From contig FUZG01000009.1 in assembly GCA_900168235.1 (NCBI GenBank), positions 1 through 64,000 on the forward strand: a stretch of DNA of 64,000 bases. Reading direction: 5' to 3'. The position numbers were made by a program, and so were the translations under genes. A model generated the notes under the pieces. It saw only the letters and a list, made by a program, of their open reading frames with translations. It made no database searches and was not told where the DNA came from. Shown here piece after piece: positions 34,377 to 42,396 of the stretch (positions are counted from its first letter, which is position 1; each line of letters begins with the position of its first letter). The stretch comes from Lachnospiraceae bacterium. Its GTDB lineage: Bacteria > Bacillota > Clostridia > Lachnospirales > Lachnospiraceae.

Positions 34377-35552
34377 TTAATTTTTTGCAAATCGTGCTTC
34401 CAGATCTTCAAAATCATAATCACGCTCTTCAAAGTTTAAGAATGGATCTTTAACGTCACCAGCCTCCGAAATACTGTAGCCTTCTCTTATGGCTGCAATT
34501 ATCCATCCAACCGGATTCTGGACACCTCTTGACTTCCTATAGGCATCTACTGCTTCTTCGACTTTCAAATAATCGTACTCTGCAGCATCTGCGATTTTCC
34601 TTGCATCTTTTGCTGTAAAGTCCCTTCCCAAGAGAGCTTTTATATCCACGATTATATCCAGTTTCTCATCCTCAGAAAGAACCTGCGGAATTATTGGTTC
34701 TACATTTTGTCCAGAAGTTTCTGTTTTTTCGTCCATAACTACCTTGAAATCAATGAGACATACTTTTCCGCCTTTTCCCTTTTTTATCGTCTCATATTCG
34801 ATATGCATGTCCGAAGAATCATTGATCTCTTTAACGGCCTTTTCAAGCACCTTCCTGCGAAAATCTGACCAGCTCTCAAACATCTGCTCAGGAGAAACCT
34901 CTACTGCCCTGTCATAATCAGGATTTTTCTGATTTCTGAGCACTCTCTTTACTGAATCCAGTTCTGCATTAACAATTCCCAATTCCAGCTTCAGCTCTGC
35001 CAGCGAAAAACGGATATTGTAAAAATTACCTGCTGACGGATCATCTTTCATCCTGTAACACTTTGAGTGAAGGAGCTCATACAAACGGAATGAATAGTTA
35101 TTTTTAAAACGCAGCATGAGATTCAGATTCAATCTGGAATAGTTCTTCTTGATCTGATAAATATATTTTCTCAGAGCATGGTTATACTCAATCGTAAAAA
35201 TGCCGTTCTCACAACGCGCTCTTGTTACGACCGCTATATAATCAAATGCTTTGCTGTCTTCAGTTGACATACCAATAGATTTACCGGTCATCTGACTTGC
35301 GACCTGGTTTAACTGCTGATAAAAGCTTCCCTTATTTGCACCAAGGGTTTTTCTCAGCTCTGATACAGATATCCTGCTGTAGATTGGAGAATCTGTGTTT
35401 CTTTCATCGACATCAAAACTGTCTGAATGTGCCAATGATATGGCAAGAATCTTATTTTCCAAAAGACTGGATTTATATTTTGCACCGATCAGGAAATTGC
35501 TTTTTGAGTATTCCGATATTTCAGTCGGCACAAATGGTTCATTTTCAGACAT
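34377..35552 (-). CDS. repB: Replication initiator protein, Rep_3 (RepB/RepE-like) family
   Basis: A 391-residue initiator of iteron-controlled replicons. The tandem winged-helix Rep_3 pattern is visible: SNFLIGAKYKSSLLENKILA (near residue 18), FTIEYNHALRKYIYQIKKNY, and the well-conserved LNLMLRFKNNYSFRLYELLH (near 145). The C-terminal third is an added domain (ALLGRDFTAKDARKIADAAE, ending NPVGWIIAAIREGY) as in initiators of Firmicutes plasmids. GGGGG lies at the right distance before the start. It is transcribed away from a cluster of about nine iterons and its promoter overlaps iteron-like sequences, so it probably represses itself. It defines the replication module of this replicon. Confidence 0.9.
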   Translation of the reverse strand: MSENEPFVPTEISEYSKSNFLIGAKYKSSLLENKILAISLAHSDSFDVDERNTDSPIYSRISVSELRKTLGANKGSFYQQLNQVASQMTGKSIGMSTEDSKAFDYIAVVTRARCENGIFTIEYNHALRKYIYQIKKNYSRLNLNLMLRFKNNYSFRLYELLHSKCYRMKDDPSAGNFYNIRFSLAELKLELGIVNAELDSVKRVLRNQKNPDYDRAVEVSPEQMFESWSDFRRKVLEKAVKEINDSSDMHIEYETIKKGKGGKVCLIDFKVVMDEKTETSGQNVEPIIPQVLSEDEKLDIIVDIKALLGRDFTAKDARKIADAAEYDYLKVEEAVDAYRKSRGVQNPVGWIIAAIREGYSISEAGDVKDPFLNFEERDYDFEDLEARFAKN

Positions 35553-35570
35553 TTGCTTTGACCCCCTTTA

Positions 35571-35646
35571 TCTACAAATCGTCCACGAAATTAATATAGC
35601 AGACAAATTGTAGATTCGCAACGATTTAATGGACATTTTGTAGATT
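35571..35646 (-). promoter_or_regulatory. rep promoter overlapped by degenerate iterons
   Basis: On the minus strand TTGCGA (complement of 35616-35621) and TATATT (complement of 35593-35598) are spaced by 17 bases. Three iteron-like stretches flank or overlap it: CTACAAATCGTCCACGAA from 35572 on plus, and on minus CTACAAAATGTCCAT ending near 35646 and CTACAATTTGTCTG across the spacer. The layout is the usual one for autorepression of an initiator gene by its own product. Confidence 0.6.
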
Positions 35647-35712
35647 GTTTTTTCTCTTCTTATTTCCTCAAGTTTATTGGGTTCCGGCGGTTATTCCTGC
35701 CCTTTTTATATA

Positions 35713-36372
35713 CAACTTCTGGACATTTATGTAGTCCGTCTACATTTTTGTCCAGAAGTTAATGTTTCTATGTCCACATCTTCACCTAAAATCTTATTTT
35801 TTCAGCCCTATATCCACAGTAATCTAACTCTATCTACAAATTGTCCAGAAGTTTCACCCGGACCTTATTTTATGCGGTACTTCGGGCATTCGTTTTCATG
35901 GATATCTACGATTTGTCCAGAAGTTAATGTTATTTTATCCAGATAATAACTTTTTGGATCATTATCGATTGAATCTTTAGCCTTTTAAGATTAGATAATC
36001 TACGAAATGTCCAGAAGTTACTACATAAATTTCCAGACCCCTATTCCCTCTCCTGCTTTTTATATTTTTAAGAACTTTCAAAACTACATAATTGTCCAGA
36101 AGTTTAGTTCTATTACTTTCCTTACTGACGCCTGTAGTCCTTTTTTCAGATTTGTTTATCATCCTGTTTTTATAAAAACCCTGAAAATAAGGCATATTTT
36201 TTCGATAATCTACATTTTTGTCCAGGAGTTAATGTACTGATGTCCAGAAGTTATATTATTTTTGTCCACAGTCTACAGAAAGTCCAGAAGTTAGCGTATT
36301 TTTGGACAGATGTTTCTACATATTTTTCCACATCTTCTGCCGTTTTTTGTCTACATTTTTGTCCAGAAGTTA
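35713..36372. repeat. Iteron array, probable origin of replication
   Basis: Nine direct copies of an iteron with consensus CTACATTTTTGTCCAGAAGT, usually followed by TA, on the plus strand. The GTCC cores begin at about 35750, 35843, 35915, 36009, 36094, 36220, 36242, 36282 and 36361. One inverted copy lies at 35713-35734, and degenerate copies continue to about 36438. Most intervals are near whole helical turns (93, 72, 94, 85, 126, 22, 40 bases). DnaA-box-like sequences lie among them: ATATCCACA at 35810, TTGTCCACA at 36262 and TTTTCCACA at 36324. This is a typical Rep_3 origin upstream of its initiator gene. Confidence 0.85.
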
Positions 36373-36811
36373 TTACACCAGCGTCCACATCTTTCTACAC
36401 CACAGACCAGAACTTTCTACATTTTTGTCCATACTTTATCGGCTGAAACGCTGATAAATACTGGCTTTTTACACTCTCTAAATAAAGAAATAAAAAATGT
36501 TGTTTTTAAATCTAAACAAACAAAAAAAGGATTTTCGGTTGTTGTCCGATCGATGAGAGAAATATGAATGACAGCTTATCTGCAAATTTCTCTCATTTTT
36601 CAAATATATTTATCAGCAAATCTTGTTTGGTTTGCCATTAATTTAAATTGTTTGTTATTTGAATGTAATTATAGATATATTAATCCTCTTTGTAAACAAT
36701 TAGTACAATTATCTGACCATTAAAAACTTGCATGTTTGCTTTTCAACTCTTAAAATATACAATTATCGGGTTCTTATTTTGATTTTTAGTTTACCCAAAT
36801 AAAGGAGTCTT
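36373..36811. other. AT-rich region beside the iterons
   Basis: About 440 bases, very AT-rich, with no supported gene. It begins with degenerate iterons (to about 36438). It includes GTTTGGTTTGC near 36628 and GTTTGC near 36737, the complement of the GCAAAC motif seen again before parM. It may contain the DNA-unwinding element of the origin and the promoter of the coiled-coil protein gene. Confidence 0.5.
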
Positions 36812-37603
36812 ATGGAAACATCAGCAAATTCTGAGAGAGAAAAATTTGATACGGAATTTCGTGAAACAAACATTAGATTTGATGTTGATGACGCTGGCGC
36901 GGCACAGGATATCTTAAATTCGGATCATGTGGAAAGATTTACAACCAGCGAAGCTGCTGAAAGGCTCAATATGAAACCGCAGGTCCTGCGAAACTGGTGT
37001 GTCAAGTTTGATCCATACATTGATGTTGAAAAGACGCCCAGCGGTCACAGGATATTCACGGCAGATAGTCTGGAAAAGATACGCAGGATCAAAGTTGTTC
37101 AGGCAGAGAATAATTTCAAGGATTCTGACATGCTTGAATTTCTGGAATCTTCTACCGGAAGGATTTTTATCGAGAATAAAAATAATATCCGGATGTTAGA
37201 AGCTGCGATGAATGCGATGATAGAAAAAATGGATGAACATATCGCTGCAGCAGTTCAGAAAAATATAGCTGAGGCATTTGATGCTTCCAAAGCTCTTGTT
37301 GATCAGAAAAACTCTGAGGAATTTGAACAGGTATCTACTGAGCTTTCCCAGAAATCTATGGAATTAGAGCAAACAAAGGATGAAATAGCCAAGCTTAAAG
37401 AGGAAAAGGAAAAAGCTGAGTCAGATCTGAGAGCTCAGCAGCAAAAGAATCTGGATCTTATTGAGCAGAACAAGGCGGAGCTTGAACGTCTGAAGAATGA
37501 AAAGGAAACAGTTGAAACCCAGCTTAGAGAACAGATGCAGAAGAATCTTGAACTTCTTGAAAAGGACAGGAAAAAGAAAGGTCTGTTCGGCTTATTCGGT
37601 TAA
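36812..37603 (+). CDS. MerR-type HTH plus coiled-coil protein (RacA/pSK1 Par-like)
   Basis: A 263-residue protein with a MerR-type winged helix at about 48-105 (FTTSEAAERLNMKPQVLRNW, TPSGHRIFTADSLEKIRRIK) and a long coiled coil at about 165-250 rich in Glu, Lys and Gln. The tail is short and basic-hydrophobic, KDRKKKGLFGLFG. This order is shared by RacA of Bacillus, which anchors the chromosome at cell poles, and by single-protein plasmid partition factors such as Par of pSK1. The position between the origin and parM fits a segregation or anchoring role, which remains an inference. A clear AAAGGAG site precedes the start, and a strong terminator and dispersed repeat copy 2 follow. Confidence 0.75.
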   Translation: METSANSEREKFDTEFRETNIRFDVDDAGAAQDILNSDHVERFTTSEAAERLNMKPQVLRNWCVKFDPYIDVEKTPSGHRIFTADSLEKIRRIKVVQAENNFKDSDMLEFLESSTGRIFIENKNNIRMLEAAMNAMIEKMDEHIAAAVQKNIAEAFDASKALVDQKNSEEFEQVSTELSQKSMELEQTKDEIAKLKEEKEKAESDLRAQQQKNLDLIEQNKAELERLKNEKETVETQLREQMQKNLELLEKDRKKKGLFGLFG

Positions 37604-37630
37604 TTATTAATTTGAAATGCTTGTATAAAA

Positions 37631-37657
37631 TGGAGTATCCAATAACTGGATACTCCA
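37631..37657 (+). terminator. Intrinsic terminator
   Basis: TGGAGTATCC (37631-37640) pairs with GGATACTCCA (37648-37657) and runs into nine or more T. Dispersed repeat copy 2 begins directly after the T-run. Confidence 0.9.
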
Positions 37658-37667
37658 TTTTTTTTTT

Positions 37668-37790
37668 CGGAGCACTCAGCGAGGTCTTTTCGAGCTTATG
37701 GCTGAAATAGCAAATCTATTGATTTGCGTGATTGAAGCTATGCAGAGCTGTGCGTGTTATGCAAGTTCGCTTGGCGAGGTTTTGTCGAGC
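37668..37790 (+). repeat. Terminator-associated dispersed repeat, copy 2
   Basis: About 123 bp on plus, beginning CGGAGCACTCAGCGAGGT right after the terminator U-tract. It has left, middle and right blocks as in copy 1. The middle block differs by a few bases (CAAATCTATTGATTTGCGTG), and the right block GTGCGTGTTATGCAAGTTCG and CTTGGCGAGGTTTTGTCGAG is identical. The tail after 37790 is unlike copies 1 and 3. Confidence 0.85.
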
Positions 37791-38205
37791 CTTGTGTTCT
37801 TTGGTCGGCAAATGTTTGAAATTCATTAATTTACATGATAAAACGATGCAGCAAACCAAAATTAATTTGCAAAAAATGCCTAAAATATGAGGATTATTCG
37901 TAAAAGCAAACAATTTTTGCGTTGCACTGTTAAGTGATGATTATTGCAAACAAAACTATATGATTTACAAACGTAAATATTTGTTTTGCAATGCTTCGTA
38001 AATACTAATGCCTTTATAAAGCAAATTTTCCAAAGGTCATGGTTGGCTCTGCTAATTAAAATTCCAGTGTGCTTCAATAATGTACTATAAATGTAATATT
38101 ATCAATATAAAACTAATGCATAAATGTGATATTTATGTTAAATAACTAATGTAATTATAATGTAAAGATGTATTACTTTACCTATAGAAAAAGAAATAAA
38201 AACGA
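37791..38205. promoter_or_regulatory. Non-coding, repeat-rich region before parM (candidate centromere)
   Basis: About 400 AT-rich bases with no supported gene and several repeated words. GCAAAC or a close variant occurs near 37847, 37905 and 37945, and on the other strand near 37980. A second word, AATGTAATATTAT and variants, recurs at 38090, 38123 and 38148. Partition loci of the ParMR type normally have their centromere directly upstream of parM, with iterated ParR sites, so this is the natural candidate. Confidence 0.5.
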
Positions 38206-38235
38206 TTGACAATACCGAACATATGGTAATATAAT
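38206..38235 (+). promoter_or_regulatory. Consensus promoter of parM
   Basis: TTGACA (38206-38211) and TATAAT (38230-38235) are both perfect, with an 18-base spacer that contains a small palindrome (TACC and GGTA). GCAAACAAAGCCAAACAATT follows in the leader, so ParR or the coiled-coil protein could repress it there. Confidence 0.75.
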
Positions 38236-38284
38236 GACCGCATAAAGCAAACAAAGCCAAACAATTTGCCGGGAGGGCAATGCA

Positions 38285-39550
38285 ATGGAAAAGAAAAACA
38301 CAGATAGGAATCTTGAAAATAAGAACATTGTCATATCAGTAGATCCGGGTTTTGATTCAACAAAGATCGTGATCAACGGGGAAATGTTCTGCATCCCTTA
38401 CAATGTTGTAGATATCACAGGAAAAGAAAAGGATGCCATTGGTGCAAAGAAGGCGGGATATATTCTTTCACATTACATCGATGGAAAAAGCTTTCTTGTA
38501 GGTGATGAAGCAAGAAAGAGAATGATGGAAGAGGATGCCAGGATCAACCAAGCATCAAAGCAGACAATGGAAAGCTCTTTCGAGAAGTTTACGACAGATG
38601 ATTTTGAAGTAAACATCATGACTTGCATTGGTGTAGCACTTGTAAGATATTCGGAAATGCTCAGATCAAGCAACAAGGGAATGACATTCGATATTCAGCA
38701 GTATTCACTGTTTGCTGCAAAGAGTGACGAAAGAAATAAAGCTTATGACTCATATTATGAAGGATTTAATTTCTGGGTTGGTGTAGCTCTTCCGCATGAT
38801 GCTGTTGAGGATGTTTGGAGTACTGTTAAAAAGAAGATCGCACAGTTCCATAATTTCAGTATCGAGCTTGCTGATGGTACATATGACATTTGCATTGACA
38901 TAAAGAGAAATCACTGCGCGACTCAGTCTCAGGCGAGAGCAGCATTCCTCGGACTTCTTTCTGATGATAATGGAATCCCGCTTGACGGACCGGAAGCAAT
39001 GGAAGAGAAGAATATCCCGGCACTGCTCATAGACGGTGGATACAGAACAGTAGGTATGTTCAAGATCTCACGAGACGGAGCAGTAGTTCAGGCAGAAAGC
39101 AATACGACATACGCAATGTTCAATATCAATACAGATGTGGAAGAGACACTGGTAAAAAATTATGGTATTGATCATGTAAAAGAATACAATATTGAAGAGT
39201 GGATCAAAGAAGGCGGAGTTGTAAATTACCTTAAAAATGACAGATCTGAGCAGGTTGACCTTACAAAGATCCGCGACGAGAAGATTAAGGAAGTATGTGA
39301 TAATCTCATTGCTTATCTCAATCAGAAATACAATAACCTCCTTGATATCAAGACCATCATTATCACAGGCGGAACAGGAAAGGTATATTTTGACCAGATT
39401 TCAAAATATATAAAGGAATACAGAAACAGCATCAGTGTAAGGATCACCGATTACGAGTTCGAGGGTAAGGAGATCAGTCCTGCATTTGGTGTAGCAACAG
39501 GACTGTATAAGGTACTTAATTACCTTGTGAGAGAAGCTCAGGGCGAATAA
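38285..39550 (+). CDS. parM: ParM-like actin ATPase
   Basis: A 421-residue actin-fold protein. The first phosphate loop is IVISVDPGFDSTKIVING (near residue 15), the second is ALLIDGGYRTVGMF (near 245), and the adenosine loop is IIITGGTGKVYF (near 355). These are the motifs of plasmid-segregation actins (ParM/AlfA/Alp types). The protein would polymerise between replicon copies bound by the adaptor encoded next. The ribosome site GGGAGG is clear, and the promoter at 38206-38235 is consensus. The next gene starts 20 bases after the stop. Which branch of segregation actins it belongs to needs a tree. Confidence 0.85.
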   Translation: MEKKNTDRNLENKNIVISVDPGFDSTKIVINGEMFCIPYNVVDITGKEKDAIGAKKAGYILSHYIDGKSFLVGDEARKRMMEEDARINQASKQTMESSFEKFTTDDFEVNIMTCIGVALVRYSEMLRSSNKGMTFDIQQYSLFAAKSDERNKAYDSYYEGFNFWVGVALPHDAVEDVWSTVKKKIAQFHNFSIELADGTYDICIDIKRNHCATQSQARAAFLGLLSDDNGIPLDGPEAMEEKNIPALLIDGGYRTVGMFKISRDGAVVQAESNTTYAMFNINTDVEETLVKNYGIDHVKEYNIEEWIKEGGVVNYLKNDRSEQVDLTKIRDEKIKEVCDNLIAYLNQKYNNLLDIKTIIITGGTGKVYFDQISKYIKEYRNSISVRITDYEFEGKEISPAFGVATGLYKVLNYLVREAQGE

Positions 39551-39570
39551 ATCCGGCTAGGAGGAGATAG

Positions 39571-40107
39571 ATGGCAACCAGGCGGACAGGATATCAATTT
39601 ACCTGTGGAAGAGCAGATACAAAAATAAATGCCTGGCTCAGCAGCCCTCTGAATACCTGTAAAAGTCATCTGGCACGGGAAGCTATTGAGCATTATGTTT
39701 CAACAGGCAGATATTATCTTATAGGAATGATAAATGAACCTGATCTCGGCAGCCTGAAATACGGGAAAGTCTGTAATATAAGCATCCCGCAAAATTCAGA
39801 GTTTGAACGCTGGTATCTGTCAGAATTGGAAAAGGGCAGAAGCATAGCTCCTTTTGTAAAAAAGATCCTTTACAACAGCATCATATATACAAATGGAGAA
39901 GAGTATATACCTTCAAAATATGATGATCTGACAGAGATTGACGAGAAAATAAAGACATCAGCGGAAAAGCGTACGAAAATTGAAAAGAAAGAAGTGCGTG
40001 TCGAACAGGAAACGATACCAATTATAAGAAAAGAAAAGAAAAAGAACACAGCATTTGAGCAGCTGCTTAAACCCAGCCTGGATAAAGGTTTTGGATTTGA
40101 GGATTAA
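39571..40107 (+). CDS. parR: ParR-like partition adaptor protein
   Basis: A 178-residue protein read from the same transcript as parM, 20 bases downstream with its own GGAGG site. Its N-terminal part (TKINAWLSSPLNTCKSHLAR, EAIEHYVSTGRYYLIG) and the later KGRSIAPFVKKILYNSI resemble small DNA-binding adaptors. The C-terminal half is Lys/Glu-rich and ends in a hydrophobic-acidic stretch (LDKGFGFED), as expected for a tail that contacts the actin. I do not recognise it by strong motifs. The call rests mainly on position and size. Confidence 0.6.
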   Translation: MATRRTGYQFTCGRADTKINAWLSSPLNTCKSHLAREAIEHYVSTGRYYLIGMINEPDLGSLKYGKVCNISIPQNSEFERWYLSELEKGRSIAPFVKKILYNSIIYTNGEEYIPSKYDDLTEIDEKIKTSAEKRTKIEKKEVRVEQETIPIIRKEKKKNTAFEQLLKPSLDKGFGFED

Positions 40108-40316
40108 AAATGGTGAAAGGCATATGAAACTGTCGAAGCCATGGCTCAAATTATATTGTAAACTTGATGAAATTTAAGGGGAAAAACCCGAGATATTGCG
40201 AAATATCAATAAAATTTCGGAAAATGTTTGCCGAAACGCAGTATTTCTGTTAATATACGGGTCTGACCCTATAATGGTTGAAAGGAGAGGAGTTTTAATT
40301 AACTCCGGTAAACAAC

Positions 40317-40592
40317 ATGAATAAGACAGAATTAATCGATGCAGTAGCAGCTAAGGCAGAGCTTTCTAAGAAGGATTCTGAGGCTGTTGTAAAGGCTTTC
40401 GTTGACGTTGTATCTGAGGCTCTTGCAAAGGGCGATAAGGTTCAGCTTGTTGGCTTCGGTACATTCGAGGTTGGTGAGAGAGCAGCAAGAACAGGTAGAA
40501 ATCCTCAGACTGGTGCAGAGATCACAATCCCGGCTAGCAAGAACCCGAAGTTCAAGGCTGGTAAGGCTCTTAAGGATGCTGTAAACGCTTAA
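40317..40592 (+). CDS. hup: DNA-binding protein HU
   Basis: A 91-residue nucleoid protein of the HU/IHF family. The pattern is complete: [20 protein letters not shown], then [20 protein letters not shown] and the DNA-binding arm with [22 protein letters not shown] bends DNA and often assists initiation at iteron origins. Promoter-like boxes TTGCCG and TAATAT lie near 40230 and 40251. A short palindrome GGGTCTGACCC (40259-40269) sits just downstream of them. A strong terminator follows. Confidence 0.95.
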   Translation: MNKTELIDAVAAKAELSKKDSEAVVKAFVDVVSEALAKGDKVQLVGFGTFEVGERAARTGRNPQTGAEITIPASKNPKFKAGKALKDAVNA

Positions 40593-40626
40593 TTTCAGCA
40601 TTGAAATAATATGTTAATTAATGAAA

Positions 40627-40655
40627 GGGAGATGTCATGAGGCATCTCCCTTTTT
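40627..40655 (+). terminator. Terminator of hup
   Basis: GGGAGATG (40627-40634) pairs with CATCTCCC (40643-40650), followed by five T. Confidence 0.9.
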
Positions 40656-40660
40656 CCGGC

Positions 40661-40980
40661 TTGACATATTTTATGGAGCTTACTAAAATAAGCGGTAAAT
40701 GCGATGATCGGATCAAGTAACTGATCGAAAGGAGCTACAGAGAGCAGCCGGTTGGTGAGAGGCGCAGCAAACAGCTTTCAGTGAATACCTCCGTGAGCAG
40801 CTTTTCGGAACAGGAGATATCCTAAGTAGGGAAAGACGGGGATGCCCGTTATCGTGCATAGGACTGTGACAGCAGCCCGCGAGGCATGGCGTGTGAGCGT
40901 TATGTGAATAAAGGTGGTAACACGGAAAATTTTCCGTCCTTTGCAACTAATTAAATTTAGATGCGGAGGGCGTTTTTTAT
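40661..40980 (+). promoter_or_regulatory. Tyrosine T-box riboswitch with promoter and terminator
   Basis: The promoter is TTGACA (40661-40666), a 17-base spacer and TAAAAT (40684-40689). The leader then shows the T-box features. The specifier codon UAC for tyrosine is at 40786-40788 (in GAATACC). The T-box sequence AAGGTGGTAACACGG starts at 40911, where UGGU at 40915-40918 would pair with the ACCA end of uncharged tRNA-Tyr. A terminator stem pairs 40935-40944 with 40963-40972, followed by six T. It would turn tyrS on when tRNA-Tyr is uncharged. Confidence 0.92.
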
Positions 40981-41028
40981 ATTTAAACGGCCCGTATCCG
41001 TCATCAAAAGAGAAAAGGAGCAGAAAAA

Positions 41029-42264
41029 ATGACAATCTATGATGAACTGAAGCAGAGAGGACTGCTTGCGCAGTTTACAAACGAAGAGAAGGTTAAGGAA
41101 GTTATCAATAACGGAAAGGCTGTATTTTACATCGGATTTGATCCTACAGCAGATTCTCTTCACGTAGGTCACTTTATGGCACTTTGCCTCATGAAGAGAC
41201 TTCAGATGGCAGGAAACAGACCTATCGCTCTTGTAGGCGGCGGTACAGGTATGATCGGAGATCCTTCCGGAAGAACAGATATGCGCGGAATGATGACAAA
41301 TGACATCATCGACCATAACTGTGAGTGCTTTAAGAAGCAGATGAGCCGTTTTATCGAGTTTGGCGAAGGCAAGGCTCAGATGGTAAATAATGCTGACTGG
41401 CTCCGTGATCTTAACTTCATGAACTTCATGAGAGAAGTAGGTGTGCACTTTAACGTAAATAACATGCTCCGCGCAAGAGCATACGAGAACCGTATGGCTA
41501 GAGAGGGCGGTCTCACATTCTTTGAGATGAGCTACATGCTTCTTCAGGCATATGATTTCTACATGCTCTACCAGAAGTACGGCTGCAATATGCAGTTTGG
41601 CGGTGATGACCAGTGGTCAAACATGCTTGCAGGAACAGATCTTATCCGTAAAAAGACAGGTAATGACGATGCATATGCTATGACTATCACTCTGCTCACA
41701 AACTCTGAGGGCAAGAAGATGGGTAAGACAGCAAAGGGCGCAGTATGGCTTGATCCGAATAAGACAGCTCCTTACGACTTCTACCAGTACTGGAGAAATA
41801 TTCCGGATGCTGATGTCAGCAAGTGCATGAGAATGCTCACATTCCTTCCTCTTGAGCAGATTGAGGAGATGGAGAAGTGGGACGACTCACGCATCAATGA
41901 GATGAAGGAAGTCCTTGCATATGATCTTACACAGCTTGTTCATGGAGAAGAGGAAGCAAAGAAGGCTGAGGCTGGTGCAAAAGCTCTGTTTGCAGGCGGC
42001 GGTGATGATATCACAACAGTACCGGCAACTCCTCTTAAGGAAGAAGATTTCAAGGACGGAAAGGTTGATATCCTTCAGGTTCTCGTATCAGCAGGTCTTG
42101 CTCAGTCAAGAAGCGAAGCACGCCGTAACGTTCAGCAGGGCGGTGTAACAGTAGCTGACGAAAAGGTAACTGATATCGCAGCTTCATATGATAAAGAGTT
42201 TTTTGCCGGTGATGGTGTAATGGTTAAGAGAGGAAAGAAGGCTTTTAAGAGAGTAACTTTCTGA
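41029..42264 (+). CDS. tyrS: Tyrosyl-tRNA synthetase
   Basis: A 411-residue class I synthetase that charges tRNA-Tyr. The HIGH motif is present as HVGH (near residue 44), the KMSKS loop as KKMGKTAKG (near 228), and a C-terminal S4 RNA-binding domain is visible (VLVSAGLAQSRSEARRNVQQ). The ribosome site AAAGGAG lies before the start. It is controlled by the tyrosine T-box upstream. It is an essential function unless a second copy exists elsewhere, and it sits less than 5 kb from a plasmid-type origin. Confidence 0.97.
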   Translation: MTIYDELKQRGLLAQFTNEEKVKEVINNGKAVFYIGFDPTADSLHVGHFMALCLMKRLQMAGNRPIALVGGGTGMIGDPSGRTDMRGMMTNDIIDHNCECFKKQMSRFIEFGEGKAQMVNNADWLRDLNFMNFMREVGVHFNVNNMLRARAYENRMAREGGLTFFEMSYMLLQAYDFYMLYQKYGCNMQFGGDDQWSNMLAGTDLIRKKTGNDDAYAMTITLLTNSEGKKMGKTAKGAVWLDPNKTAPYDFYQYWRNIPDADVSKCMRMLTFLPLEQIEEMEKWDDSRINEMKEVLAYDLTQLVHGEEEAKKAEAGAKALFAGGGDDITTVPATPLKEEDFKDGKVDILQVLVSAGLAQSRSEARRNVQQGGVTVADEKVTDIAASYDKEFFAGDGVMVKRGKKAFKRVTF

Positions 42265-42396
42265 TATCGGTCAAGTATCTGCCAAAACGATCCGATAAAC
42301 TATTCGGAGGACTATCCACAAAAATTCTTAAGATGATAGTTTTCTAAAACAGGTTTATAATTGTTATAAATATAGAAACTAGACGGAGATACTGAT

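Noticed and set aside
35700-36440. Iteron cluster considered as a CRISPR array
   Set aside because: Repeats are about 20 bases, imperfect, with variable intervals; no cas genes; a rep gene lies next to it.
34035-40107. Toxin-antitoxin pair expected near a plasmid core
   Set aside because: No small gene pair is present; the XRE/HD gene is single and has no adjacent synthetase or toxin.
40122-40178. 17-codon frame between parR and hup
   Set aside because: AAAGG lies upstream, but the frame is too short and nothing else supports it.
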